From assembly GCF_025602895.1 (NCBI RefSeq), contig NW_026516275.1, positions 1-64,000 on the forward strand: a DNA stretch of 64,000 nucleotides. Reading direction: 5' to 3'. Of this stretch, positions 1-9,733 are shown piece after piece. Source of the DNA: Polychytrium aggregatum (Eukaryota; Chytridiomycota; Chytridiomycetes; Polychytriales). Under the pieces are notes generated by a model, which worked only from the letters and a program-made list of their open reading frames with translations, was not told the origin of the DNA and searched no databases. A program made the position numbers and the translations under genes. How positions within the stretch are numbered: the stretch's first letter is position 1; every line of letters starts with the position of its first letter.

Positions 1-1644
1 CCTTGCTCCTGCATTCCTCTCCCTTCTCTCCGCCGGCCGTCCCAGCTTCAGAGGCTTTGCGGAGCCAGCGCCGGCTGACGACCCACAAGTCCACCAACAA
101 CAGCCATATCATCGTTGGACTGGATGTGGACCCCGACCGGGCCGAAAAACAAGACTTTATCGTTCGTCTGGGTACGCCGTCATGACAACGCTCCGGACAG
201 GGCGCTTGCAATCCGCCGCTGGATCTTGGGCTCTGACGAGGCTATATCGGGGCACTCACCTCTGCAATCTCGCTCTCACCCCGCCGATCATCGCAGGCAA
301 GGCATTCTACCGATATGGCGCAACAAGCTTCCGCACCGAGCTCCATCTTCGGTACATCTCAAAGGCCCTAGAGAATCCCCCGGCGGGTTTGCTGCCCTTC
401 CAGGCTTGATCCTGACGTCCTTCGGAAGCCCGCACATCACCACGTTGTCCAGCGAAACCTACCTCAACTTTGCGCCTCAGGGATATGACCTTGGCAAACT
501 GGTCGCCGTCACCAAGCTGGGTGAAGAGATCTGCAACAAAGTCAGCGACATCAGTTCGCGTGTGGTCGAAGGCCTAGATGATGGCGATCTGGACTTTCCA
601 CCCCGACATTCCGTCAAGCAAATCTTCCGCAACGCCATCCAGGAACTCGATCTGATCATGGAAAACCCTGGTCCGTGGGATCGGAACTGGCTGCAGGCCT
701 TGGCCTTTGCCCTGGGTGGTGGAAGTGTCGTCACGCTCGCCTTCAAGGGCACCTGGGTCGATGCCATAGCAAGCTTCATCTTTGGCTGGATCGTGGGCTT
801 CATCAGCATTTACGGCCCCCACTTCTTCCCCAACTACTCGCACCTGACAGACCTTGTCTCCTCCTTGATCGTCACCATCCTGATCCGCATCGTCCAGACG
901 CTGATTCCGTCAATGTGCTTCAGCTTCGTGCCGATTTTTCTGTCGTCGCTTATTGTGCTGCTCCCAGGGCTGCCCTTCACCGTCGCTATTCTGGAACTTG
1001 CCTCCAAGAGTCTGCTCTCCGGGACGGTGCGCCTGGTTTATTCGCTCCTGACGGCTCTGCTGATGGCCGCTGGCGTCGTCATGGGCTCTGCAATCCCGGG
1101 ACTGGCCAACTTTTTCCAGTCCCAGAGCCTTGGCTCCTCCATGCCGAGCGGCCAGCAATGCATTGTTCCGCCGGCACCCACGAGCCTTCTGTGGTCGATA
1201 CTGATGCTGCCAATTGCGACGCTGTCGATCAACATCTCGTTCAAGTCGGCCTTGCGCGACTGGCCCATCATGTTCTTTGTCACTTCGTGCGGATTCGGGA
1301 CGTACATCCTTACAAGCACCGTCCTAGGCGTGCCCAACGCACCGTCGACTGCGATTGCGGCATTTGTTATCGGCACGCTTGGCAATCTCTACGGCCGACT
1401 GGGTTGGGGCCTCGCTGCCGTCCCGATCACCACGGCCATCCTCGTCCTGGTTCCTGGCTCGGTAGGCGTCCGTGGCAGCCTGGATCTGATGCTGGCCTCC
1501 GATCTGGGCAGTGGCACTGCTGTCCTCAACATGTTCCTAGTGTCGGTCTGGCTCAACATCGGCCTGTTCTTCTCGACACTCCTGGTCTTTCCGACGACCA
1601 AGACAGACTTTGTCGACCGGGGCGAATTGTTTCGAGGGTTTTAG
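1..1644 (+). CDS. ThrE/Prm10-like (DUF1212) membrane transporter, 5' partial
   Basis: Multipass membrane protein of the ThrE / pheromone-regulated Prm10 family, whose bacterial members export threonine and serine. The cytosolic N-terminal part reads DFIVRLGKAFYRYGA, then ILTSFGSP and GYDLGKL, the family hallmarks. About nine or ten hydrophobic segments follow, in the usual two-module order, up to the stop at 1644. An intron at 172-296 (GTACGC...CGCAG) joins VRL to GKAFYR in phase. The frame then changes near 405-413: the conserved reading LPFQA-LILTSFG needs one extra base. This is either a consensus error or a real lesion. The first in-window Met (position 3) may not be the true start, and an upstream exon may lie outside. 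Substrate in this organism is unknown. Confidence 0.8.
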
Positions 1645-2042
1645 ACCGATACTGGCTTACGGCATGTCCTTGGCAGCGTCCACAAACCGAACCAGTGACT
1701 TTTGTTTGATGTCTATGTCCAACCTCACCAAGTTCTGAGTATATACATGTCCATAGTGTATCTAACAGCAGCACCCGGCCGAATAAGCAAAGCAGAGAAT
1801 GGGAGTGGAGTTCCCGGAGAAGGGCCCTCGGCAGTCTGACCAGCCCCGATACCATCACAATCGATCGATCGCCGTGCTGCAACCAGGAACATGGTCACAG
1901 TGTGCGAGCCGCTTTCGCAGAGAGCCGTTTACCCATCATGAGAGGGTGTATTTCCACAGGTCGATACACATCCTTGCGTCTCGACTTCGCTTCCAGTCGA
2001 CCATCGCAGCAGAGTGGGTCGGGCGTGTGTGTGGTGGGGACA
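1645..2042. other. Convergent intergenic spacer
   Basis: Lies between the stop of the ThrE-like gene (plus) and the stop of the pseudouridine synthase gene (minus). I see no coding signal or repeat in it. Confidence 0.5.
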
Positions 2043-4374
2043 TCACAGCGATGTCGTTGGCTGTCCAAGTCGCTCTAGCGTTTGGCGGAAATGATCAACA
2101 GGCTTTGCAGTCACCTCGAGATCTGCACCAACTCCAAACCAACTCTAGTGGCACATATTTTGGTGGGGAGTAGATTCAAATACAAAGTGGTTTCAGCCGA
2201 TGAGTTTGAATCATCTGCCCTCCCCCATCCTGTCTGCGGTATCGAACTAATGCACGCTACTCGAATCCACCACATCGAGTGCCCCAAGTTACCTTGATCA
2301 CCAATCTTCGGAGATGGAGATGCATGGGTGTGGACTTTTTCTTGAACATGCCCGCAAGCGAAGTGGGGCAACCCGCACCGTACTTGTAGTCGCCGAGAAT
2401 GTGTGCTGTTTGGGTGATTCGCCACAGCAATGCGCCGTTTGAGACAGGTCCATCTCGTTAGAGATTCTCAACCATCAGCCCCAGCCACATATTTACCCAG
2501 TGGCCTCAGTAGCATCGCGCCTTTAGTATCTAAGATATTCGCCACAACACCTACCGTTCAATATACTGGCGCAGTGGACGCGAAGCTGATGCTTTCTTCC
2601 GGTCTTGGGCTTCAGTTCGATCCAGGTAGGTCCGCTTTTGTAGGACGCAAGCACCTTCCATTCCGTGACCGCCTTTTGTGGCATGATACCAGAGGGCAGC
2701 GGCGTGGGCTCGGACTCGGTTTCGTCTGCATTACGCCAACGCACCCATCGGCGCCAATTATCGGGACAATAATAAGAACCGACATGTGTGGCGAACCTCC
2801 AGCAATAAAGGGCTCACAGGAGTAGCTTACGCCATTCAATGGTCTTTTGCTTCTCATTCGGGGGATCGCCCACAGTAACGATTCCCGTCGTGATAGATCC
2901 GGAGGCGCCGTGCTCGTCGTCGTTCGCTTTCGGTGCGCTGACCGTGATGGCCCAATACTGTTGTGTTTTATCGCAGCGAAACATCATTCATGAGTTGGGC
3001 CAGGCGCTCTCCTCGACATCCGCGATGTGCCTTTGATTGAATGCAGAAGATCGATCGACGGCGGCTATGCAACTTACCGTCTTTTCGACAGCATCATCCA
3101 TCTCAAACATCCTGATCAGCCGAGTCGCGGCGAGCTTGGTTCGGGCGAGCACAAATGCTCCAGTGGTATTCTTGAGCCAGACACATGGGCGATTTTAGGA
3201 ACGATGTCCCGAACAACTCGGACCGCAACGTCGACTCAAGCACGAACTCTCCACTACCTTGTCGAGGCGGTGCACAAGGCGAGGAGCCTCCTCTGCATCC
3301 ATGCGCAGACCCTCTAGAAGCATGGTCAGGTTGATGCCGGTCTTGGAGCCGCCTGATGATATTGGACGTTGTCGGCAGTTGGTACTCCGAGCTCAAAGAG
3401 CAATGATGCAGCCAATCTCGCCCACACATCAAACGAGCGTTCGATACAGCATCCCCACCTTGTACGGGGAGATCGTCAGGCTTGTTGATCACCAGGACGT
3501 GCTCATCCTTGAACAGAATGCTGCGGAAACCAAGGCCGCCATCAGTTCCATCAGCCGGGCGTGGCCCTGACCCGCTGCTGCTGACCCGAGCCACCAATGC
3601 GCTGCCTCCACGAGCCATACGATTCCTTCAGCTTCTCGACTTTGTCGTCCAAGATCTTTTGAAAGTCCTGCTTCTCCTTTGCCGTCATTTTCTTGGCTCG
3701 TTGCTTGCGCGTCAACGGCATGAGTACCTCGACTCGGTCGCCAGCATGCAGTTTGGCATCAGGCTTGATCTCCATGAAGCGGGCATGCGTCGAGCCAACG
3801 ACCTTGACCTGTTATCACACGGATGCCGTCAATAGCAAGGCACCGATCCCGCTGCCAAAGCCCACTGCGCTGTAGACTCGGCTATTTGCCCTCGCTTCTC
3901 AGCCCGAGCCGCGCAGCTCACCTCTTCATTGAGGATCTTGAGACGAACGACATTCTTCCGGAGGCCCAAATGGTTGGTCAGAAAGTGGTCGAGGCGAGCA
4001 TGGTGCTCATCGAGGGTCACCTCCAACCTCCTGGTCTCGTGTGGACGGGCCTCTGTCTCGGTAATATCCGACTTGACCAGAGCGTGCTTGGTGGGCTTCT
4101 TGTGAGTCTTGCGCTCCATTCGCTCGGCTCTATGGCGCTTCAGCTCAGGCTTATCAAGTCTGTGCCTCAAGTTCGAGGGCACCTCGGACGTTTCAGCTGC
4201 ATCGGCAGCCTGGATGGGCTTGGAGGGCACGGCATGCTTGATTCTCAGTGTCGACGTTGAGATCGCGATGGAGGCAGAAAATCCACGCATCAGGACCATC
4301 GCAGCGGATCGGGCAGGGCCGGAAGCAAGTACGCCCCGCGAGCCCCATTGCAGTGCTGAAGCCAGATGCGACAT
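2043..4374 (-). CDS. RluA-family RNA pseudouridine synthase (S4 domain plus catalytic domain)
   Basis: Isomerises uridine to pseudouridine in RNA. About nine exons. Exon 3922-4374 encodes a Ser/Arg-rich, mitochondrial-targeting-like leader and then an S4-type RNA-binding segment (LDHFLTNHLGLRKNVVRL...ILNEE). The next exon, from 3808, continues VKVVGSTHARF. Later exons give VLVINKPDDLPVQGG, then LVHRLDK joined to NTTGAFVLART, which is the RluA motif II with the catalytic Asp. They are followed by TGRKHQLRVH, ILGDYKYG and PMHLHLRRLVIK. The last exon reads LEVTAKPVDHFRQTLERLG and stops at 2043. Start 4374 (MSHLASAL) is chosen because it begins the presequence-like leader; an in-frame ATG at 4572 is an alternative. 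Organelle targeting (RPUSD-like) is inferred. Confidence 0.88.
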
Positions 4375-4693
4375 TGGATCTAGAGGTCTGGGCAGAGCGT
4401 GTGGCGATGGACAGGAAGAGCCGATTGAGGTTGAGGTTGGGCCGAGGCCGAGGTTGAGGTTGGAGCGAGGGAAAGGGCAGAGCTCCATTTTTTTGGCCCG
4501 CCTTCTGGAATCTACCAGACCGCCGCCTTCCCTTTGGTCAACCCCCTCTCCTGGCACACGACGGCTCAGCAAGCACCCGTCGATGATGGCATCTCGTGTG
4601 CGGCGGCTGTTCCAGCGAATCTATGTATTGGCAGCGCTTTCGCGGATGATATCGGGCATTTGGGCAGCCCAGGCCCAGAGCTGGTTGCGGCAT

Positions 4694-5367
4694 CTAGAGC
4701 CCGCCACCCTGCTTGTTGACATAGACATATCCGGCCAAAAACAGGGTCAGACCAACGAGGATGAGTGCGTTCTGGGCGAACGAACCCATCGCCGGCGTCT
4801 CGCCAGCAGCAGCAGCAGCAGCCGAGCCGGTGGCCCCAACTGCAGCCCCTGTTCCAAGAACCCGTCCTCCCGACTGAGGAAAGCCCGAGGATTCGCCTTT
4901 GTACCGCTGAATTGAGTTTTCGACGCCGCGGATGTTGGCCCCGACGATCTGATCGAGTTTCTTGTTGGAGCGATACAGCTGGAAGGTAGGCATGGCGGTG
5001 ATCTCGCACTCTTGCGAGATCTGGGTGTGCTCGTCGACATTGACCTGAGTGCCAACAAGAGGCTCGGCGTTAGCGAGAGTTGGGTGCAGCGAAGAATGGG
5101 GGGGGTAGCTGCATCCGCTATCACCATTCTGCGGCTGTGTTGCTAGACAGCATCTAGCGGCGTATTACTCGATGGATGATGCAACTTCTTTGGCGCTGCT
5201 ACCTTCAGAAAGATGACTCCCTTGTACTGCTCCGAGAGCTCCTCGAACCGAGGCGCAATGGCCTTGCATGGGCCGCACCAATCGGCATAAAAGTCGATGA
5301 CGACGAGCTTGCCGGACGACAGAGCCTTGCGAAAATCAGAGTCGGATTTGACGTGGACAATGGGCAT
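4694..5367 (-). CDS. Thioredoxin with C-terminal membrane anchor
   Basis: Two exons, 5203-5367 and 4694-5044, separated by a 158-bp GT-AG intron; both junctions are in phase, giving 171 aa. Exon 1 carries a thioredoxin N-half with the redox motif WCGPC (residues 30-34). Exon 2 supplies VNVDEHTQI and the cis-proline region AMPTFQLY. After the fold comes an Ala/Gly-rich linker, then a hydrophobic segment (ALILVGLTLFLAGYVYV) and a short NKQGGGL tail. A classical cytosolic thioredoxin is about 105 aa and lacks this extension, so the protein is probably tail-anchored with the redox domain in the cytosol. The target membrane cannot be told from sequence. Confidence 0.88.
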
Positions 5368-5392
5368 GATGGGCAGCGGCGGCGGCGATCGA

Positions 5393-5452
5393 TGTGCGGC
5401 GGATGTGCGATCAATGTGCAGATCAATGTGCGATCAATGTGCAGGCAGATCA
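5393..5452. repeat. Short imperfect tandem repeat upstream of thioredoxin
   Basis: Iterated GATCAATGTGC-like 11-16 nt units (about four) lie just upstream of the thioredoxin start, probably in its promoter or 5' UTR. Confidence 0.6.
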
Positions 5453-5789
5453 CACTATCAATTTTTTCCGGCCCGCTCGCGGCTGCTCATCTCGGTCACC
5501 TGAAAGTCACGTCGAATGTGGAGCAGCAAAAGTTGGAATCCGGCCATGGTCGGTTGACGGCATTTGGTATCACCTTGAGCCGATTGACGGTGGTGGTGGG
5601 CAATTGGTGTGGAGGAATGACCAATTGTATCATTGTTGGAAGCTCCACTCCGATTGCGGACAAGAACCACCACCATCTGAATCTCTCTGGTTGGAAACCT
5701 AGTCAAGCGTGGCTGTGTGTCAGCGAGATGACATGATCGTTTGACTATCAGGCAAGACTCACCTTGACAAGATGTCTTCCCACGACTGA

Positions 5790-6920
5790 TTGAGCGAGCG
5801 ATGCGTTTCTGGATCCGAATCAAGGACGCCACTGCACAGTATCTCGGCCAGCCCAAAATGCGCTGGTTTTGAGGAGATTCTTTCTTCCCCAAGGGCAGAA
5901 CCAGCCATCGTCGCTATTTTCTCGCCAGATGGCTCCCCGCAAGCGAAAGTCACCACCCAGGCGACCAAGTGGATCCAGAGCACCCACAAGATCCTTGGTC
6001 TGCAGCAATGGATGAGCACCACACCAAGTCCCAAGATCACCGGGTTGGCTTCCTTCCTGCAATACATTCGCCATGTGTTCGATGGAGACATGCTGGACAA
6101 ACAGCTGTACTTCAGCCTGACCCGGCGACGGCGATTCAAGCGACTCGATCTCCACAGCAAGCGACAGCGCACTGTCCACGAGATGTGCAAGCAAGTCATC
6201 GACCAGGCACCAAAGGAGACCGAGGTGGTGATTGCCTTTGGGAATGCCTCCTGGAAACAGGGGAAGGGATATGCATCCAGTCCCAGGAGACTCAGGTTCG
6301 CCAAGTACTTTGAGCAATTCCACCACCACCAGAGCCACCCACCAGACCGATCCGTCTCCAAGATCCATGTGTGCTCGGTGAACGAGTTCAACACATCCCA
6401 GGTGTGCTCACATTGTCGGGAAGCCAAGCGACTCGAGAAGGTCGAGCATCTTGATATCGAGAAACCACACTTTGTCCGGAGCTGTGCAAGCTGCCATACG
6501 CTGTGGGATCGAGACATCAATGCAGCCAGGAACATGATCTCGGTATGCCAGTCGATCATCGCCACAGGAGATCGGCCGAGTGTATTCAAGACTGTGCTTC
6601 CGGACCCACCCAAAACAAAGAGATTGCCAACGAAGACAGGAGTGCAATGCCATGGCCTGCCCGCTGGGCCTACAAGTCAGTCAGCGGGGTTCAGGCCTCT
6701 GAAGCCAGGAAGGATCTGTCCCGTTTCTTTCTGGATAGACTGTAAGTATCTCGCACTGTTCCTTGAGTATTTCGACAGTGGATGCCGGGTCGCCCATATT
6801 CTGGGCAGTCCACTTCGGGGTTGCCATCCCTCTTGGGATGGTCGATGGGAGGTGTTTGACTCCCTTGTGCAAAGTGTGTGTGTGCGGATGTGTGTGTGTG
6901 TGCAAAGTGTGTGTGTGTGA
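5790..6920 (+). CDS. Fanzor-like (eukaryotic TnpB homologue) RuvC nuclease, possibly degenerate
   Basis: Fanzors are RNA-guided DNA nucleases related to TnpB/Cas12. Recognisable here: the arginine/aromatic helix FSLTRRRRFKRLDLHSKRQR (residues 109-126), the RuvC-II region VVIAFGNASW (146-155), NEFNTSQVCSHC (198-209), a second zinc knuckle CASC (232-235), and the RuvC-III signature WDRDINAARN (239-248). It then has the Fanzor-type tail IATGDRPSVFK. Glu199 in NEFNTS is a candidate for the rearranged catalytic glutamate known in Fanzors. The N-terminus is short: the expected DPG-type RuvC-I aspartate is not visible where the frame reads SPRAEPAIVAIFSPDG. The copy is therefore 5'-truncated, frameshifted upstream, or lacks an exon. 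Sequence past about 6610 is probably not conserved protein. Start uncertain. Confidence 0.82.
   Translation: MSERCVSGSESRTPLHSISASPKCAGFEEILSSPRAEPAIVAIFSPDGSPQAKVTTQATKWIQSTHKILGLQQWMSTTPSPKITGLASFLQYIRHVFDGDMLDKQLYFSLTRRRRFKRLDLHSKRQRTVHEMCKQVIDQAPKETEVVIAFGNASWKQGKGYASSPRRLRFAKYFEQFHHHQSHPPDRSVSKIHVCSVNEFNTSQVCSHCREAKRLEKVEHLDIEKPHFVRSCASCHTLWDRDINAARNMISVCQSIIATGDRPSVFKTVLPDPPKTKRLPTKTGVQCHGLPAGPTSQSAGFRPLKPGRICPVSFWIDCKYLALFLEYFDSGCRVAHILGSPLRGCHPSWDGRWEVFDSLVQSVCVRMCVCVQSVCV
6613..6742 (+). other. Conserved 3' tail of the Fanzor-like element
   Basis: Downstream of the conserved protein end, about 100 bp (ending GATAGACTG) is still shared with the second copy at 53460-53550. Similarity stops abruptly at about 6742 and 53550, which marks the element's right end. 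Some of the tail may encode a guide (omega/fRNA-type) scaffold; that is inference. Confidence 0.6.
6867..6919. repeat. (TG)n microsatellite
   Basis: Three interrupted TG runs spaced by GCAAAG and CGGA, directly downstream of the Fanzor-like element. Confidence 0.85.
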
Positions 6921-7251
6921 CGGCGAGAGGCTTCTCGCCTTCCCTCGGGGGTCTCTCGCCAGAGACTGCTCTTCTCGCCGACCGAGGTGGCTCCGAGAGC
7001 GCGTTTTTTCGTTCTCGCTCATTTTTTTAACATGAATTTTTTTCATAGTGTCAGGCAGCAAGGGCGGGGTCAGTGCCGGGACGGCTGTGCACGTGGTCGG
7101 CCATGGGACATGGGTCGGGGAGGCGTTGCCGTCCCTGTCCCAGCCCCCTGGCGGTCTCCTGGGCTCACTGGATGCACATCGATGTATTCAAAATCAAGAA
7201 AATAGTGACTGCTGGGCTCAGCAAGGTGACGTGGTTCATTTTGCTATCGCT

Positions 7252-8196
7252 CTAAGGGTTGGCAGTTGTGTTGGAGATTGAGTGGATTGAGACCTCGGTG
7301 AGCTGGTGAGAGTTGGAGTTTGGGATTCTCATCGAGCCTCTCTTGGGGCCTGGCGATGGGGCGGGGGACGGAGCGCCCTTTATGGTAGTGGCAGTAACGG
7401 TGCTTCCAGTTCCAGATGAATGAGTTGAGTCGCTCGAGGGCGTGTCTTCGGAGTAGACCGAAAACACCGCCAAGCAGGACATGGCGGCGTGGTCGATGAG
7501 GATGGGCAGCATAATGTAGTCGCCAGCAATATTGCGAACGTTGGCGTCCATGACACGGATGACCATGATCAAGATTGTGGCAATGGAGCCTCGGATCTTG
7601 AGATTGGTCAGCTTGGTATGGGCGGCGGTCGGGGCCGTGAGCATGCGACTCCTGTTGAGGTTTTTGGTGATTTCATATGCATACAAAAGCCCGAGGAAGA
7701 AATCGCTGATTGTGCATAGAATAGCAGCGTTTCTGAGAGGAATAGCCGTCACATCCGGGAACACTGGGATGCAGACGGAGAGGCCGTTCATCGGCACCAT
7801 AATGAGGTGAAGCTGCGTGGTAACATAGAACTCAAGGACGTGGTAGGCGACCATGACCAAGATCGCAACAACAATCATGACCTTTGCGCGGATTCCAGAG
7901 AGAGCGCAAAAGATCCAGCACTTGTAGCAAACAAAGGCATCAGAGAACAGAAGAGAGAGCCAGTATGCAAAAGCCGCAACCCAGTGATGGGTGCAGTCGT
8001 CGGGCTCGAGCGCAAAGGCATAAGCGTTGCATAGGCTTTCGATCAGGCCAATGAACACCGACGCAAACAACAGCTGGGGAATGATCTTGGTGCGCACGGA
8101 AAACTTGACGAGAACAAAGATATTGATGGTGACGTAGATGGCTGTGGTAATTCCAACAATGTAAGTCGACAGCTGGAAAGGGTTGAGCATAACCAT
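7252..8196 (-). CDS. Seven-pass membrane protein of unknown function
   Basis: A single open frame of 314 aa. Seven hydrophobic segments occupy roughly residues 10-250: YIVGITTAIYVTINIFVLV, LLFASVFIGL, WVAAFAYWLSLLF, VMIVVAILVMVAYHVL, AILCTISDFFLGLLYAYEI, IRGSIATILIMVIRVM and DHAAMSCLAVFSVY. A Ser/Thr-rich cytosolic-like tail of about 65 aa follows. Topology resembles a receptor or sensory 7TM protein but I recognise no family motif. The first ATG (8196) is followed two codons later by a second, and either may be used. A gene with the same general plan lies at 15376-17751, without obvious sequence similarity. Confidence 0.75.
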   Translation of the reverse strand: MVMLNPFQLSTYIVGITTAIYVTINIFVLVKFSVRTKIIPQLLFASVFIGLIESLCNAYAFALEPDDCTHHWVAAFAYWLSLLFSDAFVCYKCWIFCALSGIRAKVMIVVAILVMVAYHVLEFYVTTQLHLIMVPMNGLSVCIPVFPDVTAIPLRNAAILCTISDFFLGLLYAYEITKNLNRSRMLTAPTAAHTKLTNLKIRGSIATILIMVIRVMDANVRNIAGDYIMLPILIDHAAMSCLAVFSVYSEDTPSSDSTHSSGTGSTVTATTIKGAPSPAPSPGPKRGSMRIPNSNSHQLTEVSIHSISNTTANP

Positions 8197-9733
8197 GGCT
8201 GCGAAGGTGTCTGCGGGAAGGATGATCTGCTTGGCGTTGGACTGGGCGAGTGGTTTAGCTGACCAGGGATGCGATTTGATCTCGAAAAATATTGAAAGTC
8301 AAGAAATGCTTGGTCGCCGGATAGGCTCTATATCCGCCGGTATAGTAGCCGGAGGCGCTGACTCACTTCGGGTGATGAAACGCTCCTGATGCTGTGCCTA
8401 AGCTCGTGCGCTTGGGCCATCCTTCCTTTATACGCGGCTCATGCCATGTCCAGCGACTATGCGGCTCTTGGTTCAGTTTGGCCGATTGTTCAGGGCTGGA
8501 CATTGTTCGCAGCGAGATTGACAATATGGCGGCCAAATGAAACGGCATGAACAATAGAGAGCCAGCGGGCTCCATTATGAGACCTTAATCCTGGCGGCCT
8601 TGTCCGGCCTGACAACGAATCAAGTGGGATGGTCGTTCGTGGTGGGTCTTTCACTGGCAACGGGCCGTCTCCCCTTGCGCGTTGACACAAGTTGTGATTG
8701 GTGATGCCGCCAAATAGACCTTTGTGCCCAAAGTAGCCTGTCGACGATCCAGCGCTCCGCCTCGGGTGTAACTGGAGTGCAGGCCAATTTTCGTGGGCCG
8801 AGGAGTGATTATGTGCTCAGGGCCACCCCGAGCTGCCAAGTCCCCTGACACAATGCAGCGCCAATCAAGACGAATGGGGAGTGCAGTCTGACGGGGCCCG
8901 ATATTGCAGTCTGGGAATGGATGTGGGGCCTGTCCCGTGCTTCATACACCCATATATGTAGTATCCACTTTAGGAATACAATGCCGGCATTGTATTTGGC
9001 GAGAATATGTCCTTCTGGGTTGGGGTTATGGTTTCACGAGGCCAATCTACAATGCCGAAGCGATCGGGCGCATCGGGTGGATTGGGTCTCGTGGAGCCTG
9101 GGCACTCTGAACACACTTGCAGAGTTGTGTGCGCTGCCACTGACCATGTCCGCCTTGAGTATTTGGAACTGCGAGCCCGTCCAGGTCAGAGCCGCTCTGA
9201 TGTCTGAAAACAATCGGCCATCTTTGTTCGGAATGCATCTATTTTTGAAACAGGACACCCAAGCATCGCAGTTGATGAGAGCCGTGATCACGGATCGGGT
9301 CCGTCAATTAGAGTCTCGGTGAGGTGCGATGTCGGTGAGGTGCGATCTCGGTGAGATGTGGTCTTGGTGATATGAAATGTCGGTGAGATATGGTCTTGGT
9401 GAGATGTGGTCTTGGTGAGATGTGGTCTTGGTGAGCCCTGGTATCACCGTGTATTTCATTCAAATAGAAACGAGGGCCAATTTCGCCTTTGACATCGATA
9501 GGGCTCTGGTATATCCCGCCATTCCATCCCACAAATCGGCTCATCTATATCATCGCTTCTTATCCGCGTTGTGACGGTGGATGAACCGTGGGAGGTACCT
9601 ATCGCTCGGGCGACTAAGGCTTGCGATGAAGCCAGTCTCTGTGGTCTCCAAGGTACGCTTGTATCGAGCGAATATTGGGTGCAAGAGCAGCCTGGCGTTG
9701 GGAAGAATGCCCCTGCAAGATCATTGCAGCACC
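8197..9733. other. Intergenic region
   Basis: 1.5 kb with only short, mutually overlapping frames. It contains the 7TM gene's upstream region and one tandem repeat block (9313-9435). I see no supported gene. Confidence 0.5.
9313..9435. repeat. Degenerate ~17-bp tandem repeat
   Basis: About seven units of the type TCTTGGTGAGATGTGG. The right-hand units are nearly identical and the left-hand ones diverged (GTCGGTGAGGTGCGA). Confidence 0.8.

Noticed and set aside
6543-6639. GTATGC...ACAG segment as an intron of the Fanzor-like gene, absent from copy 2
   Set aside because: The segment encodes the conserved Fanzor tail (IATGDRPSVFK), and the missing stretch in copy 2 ends six bases past the AG, so a deletion in copy 2 fits better.
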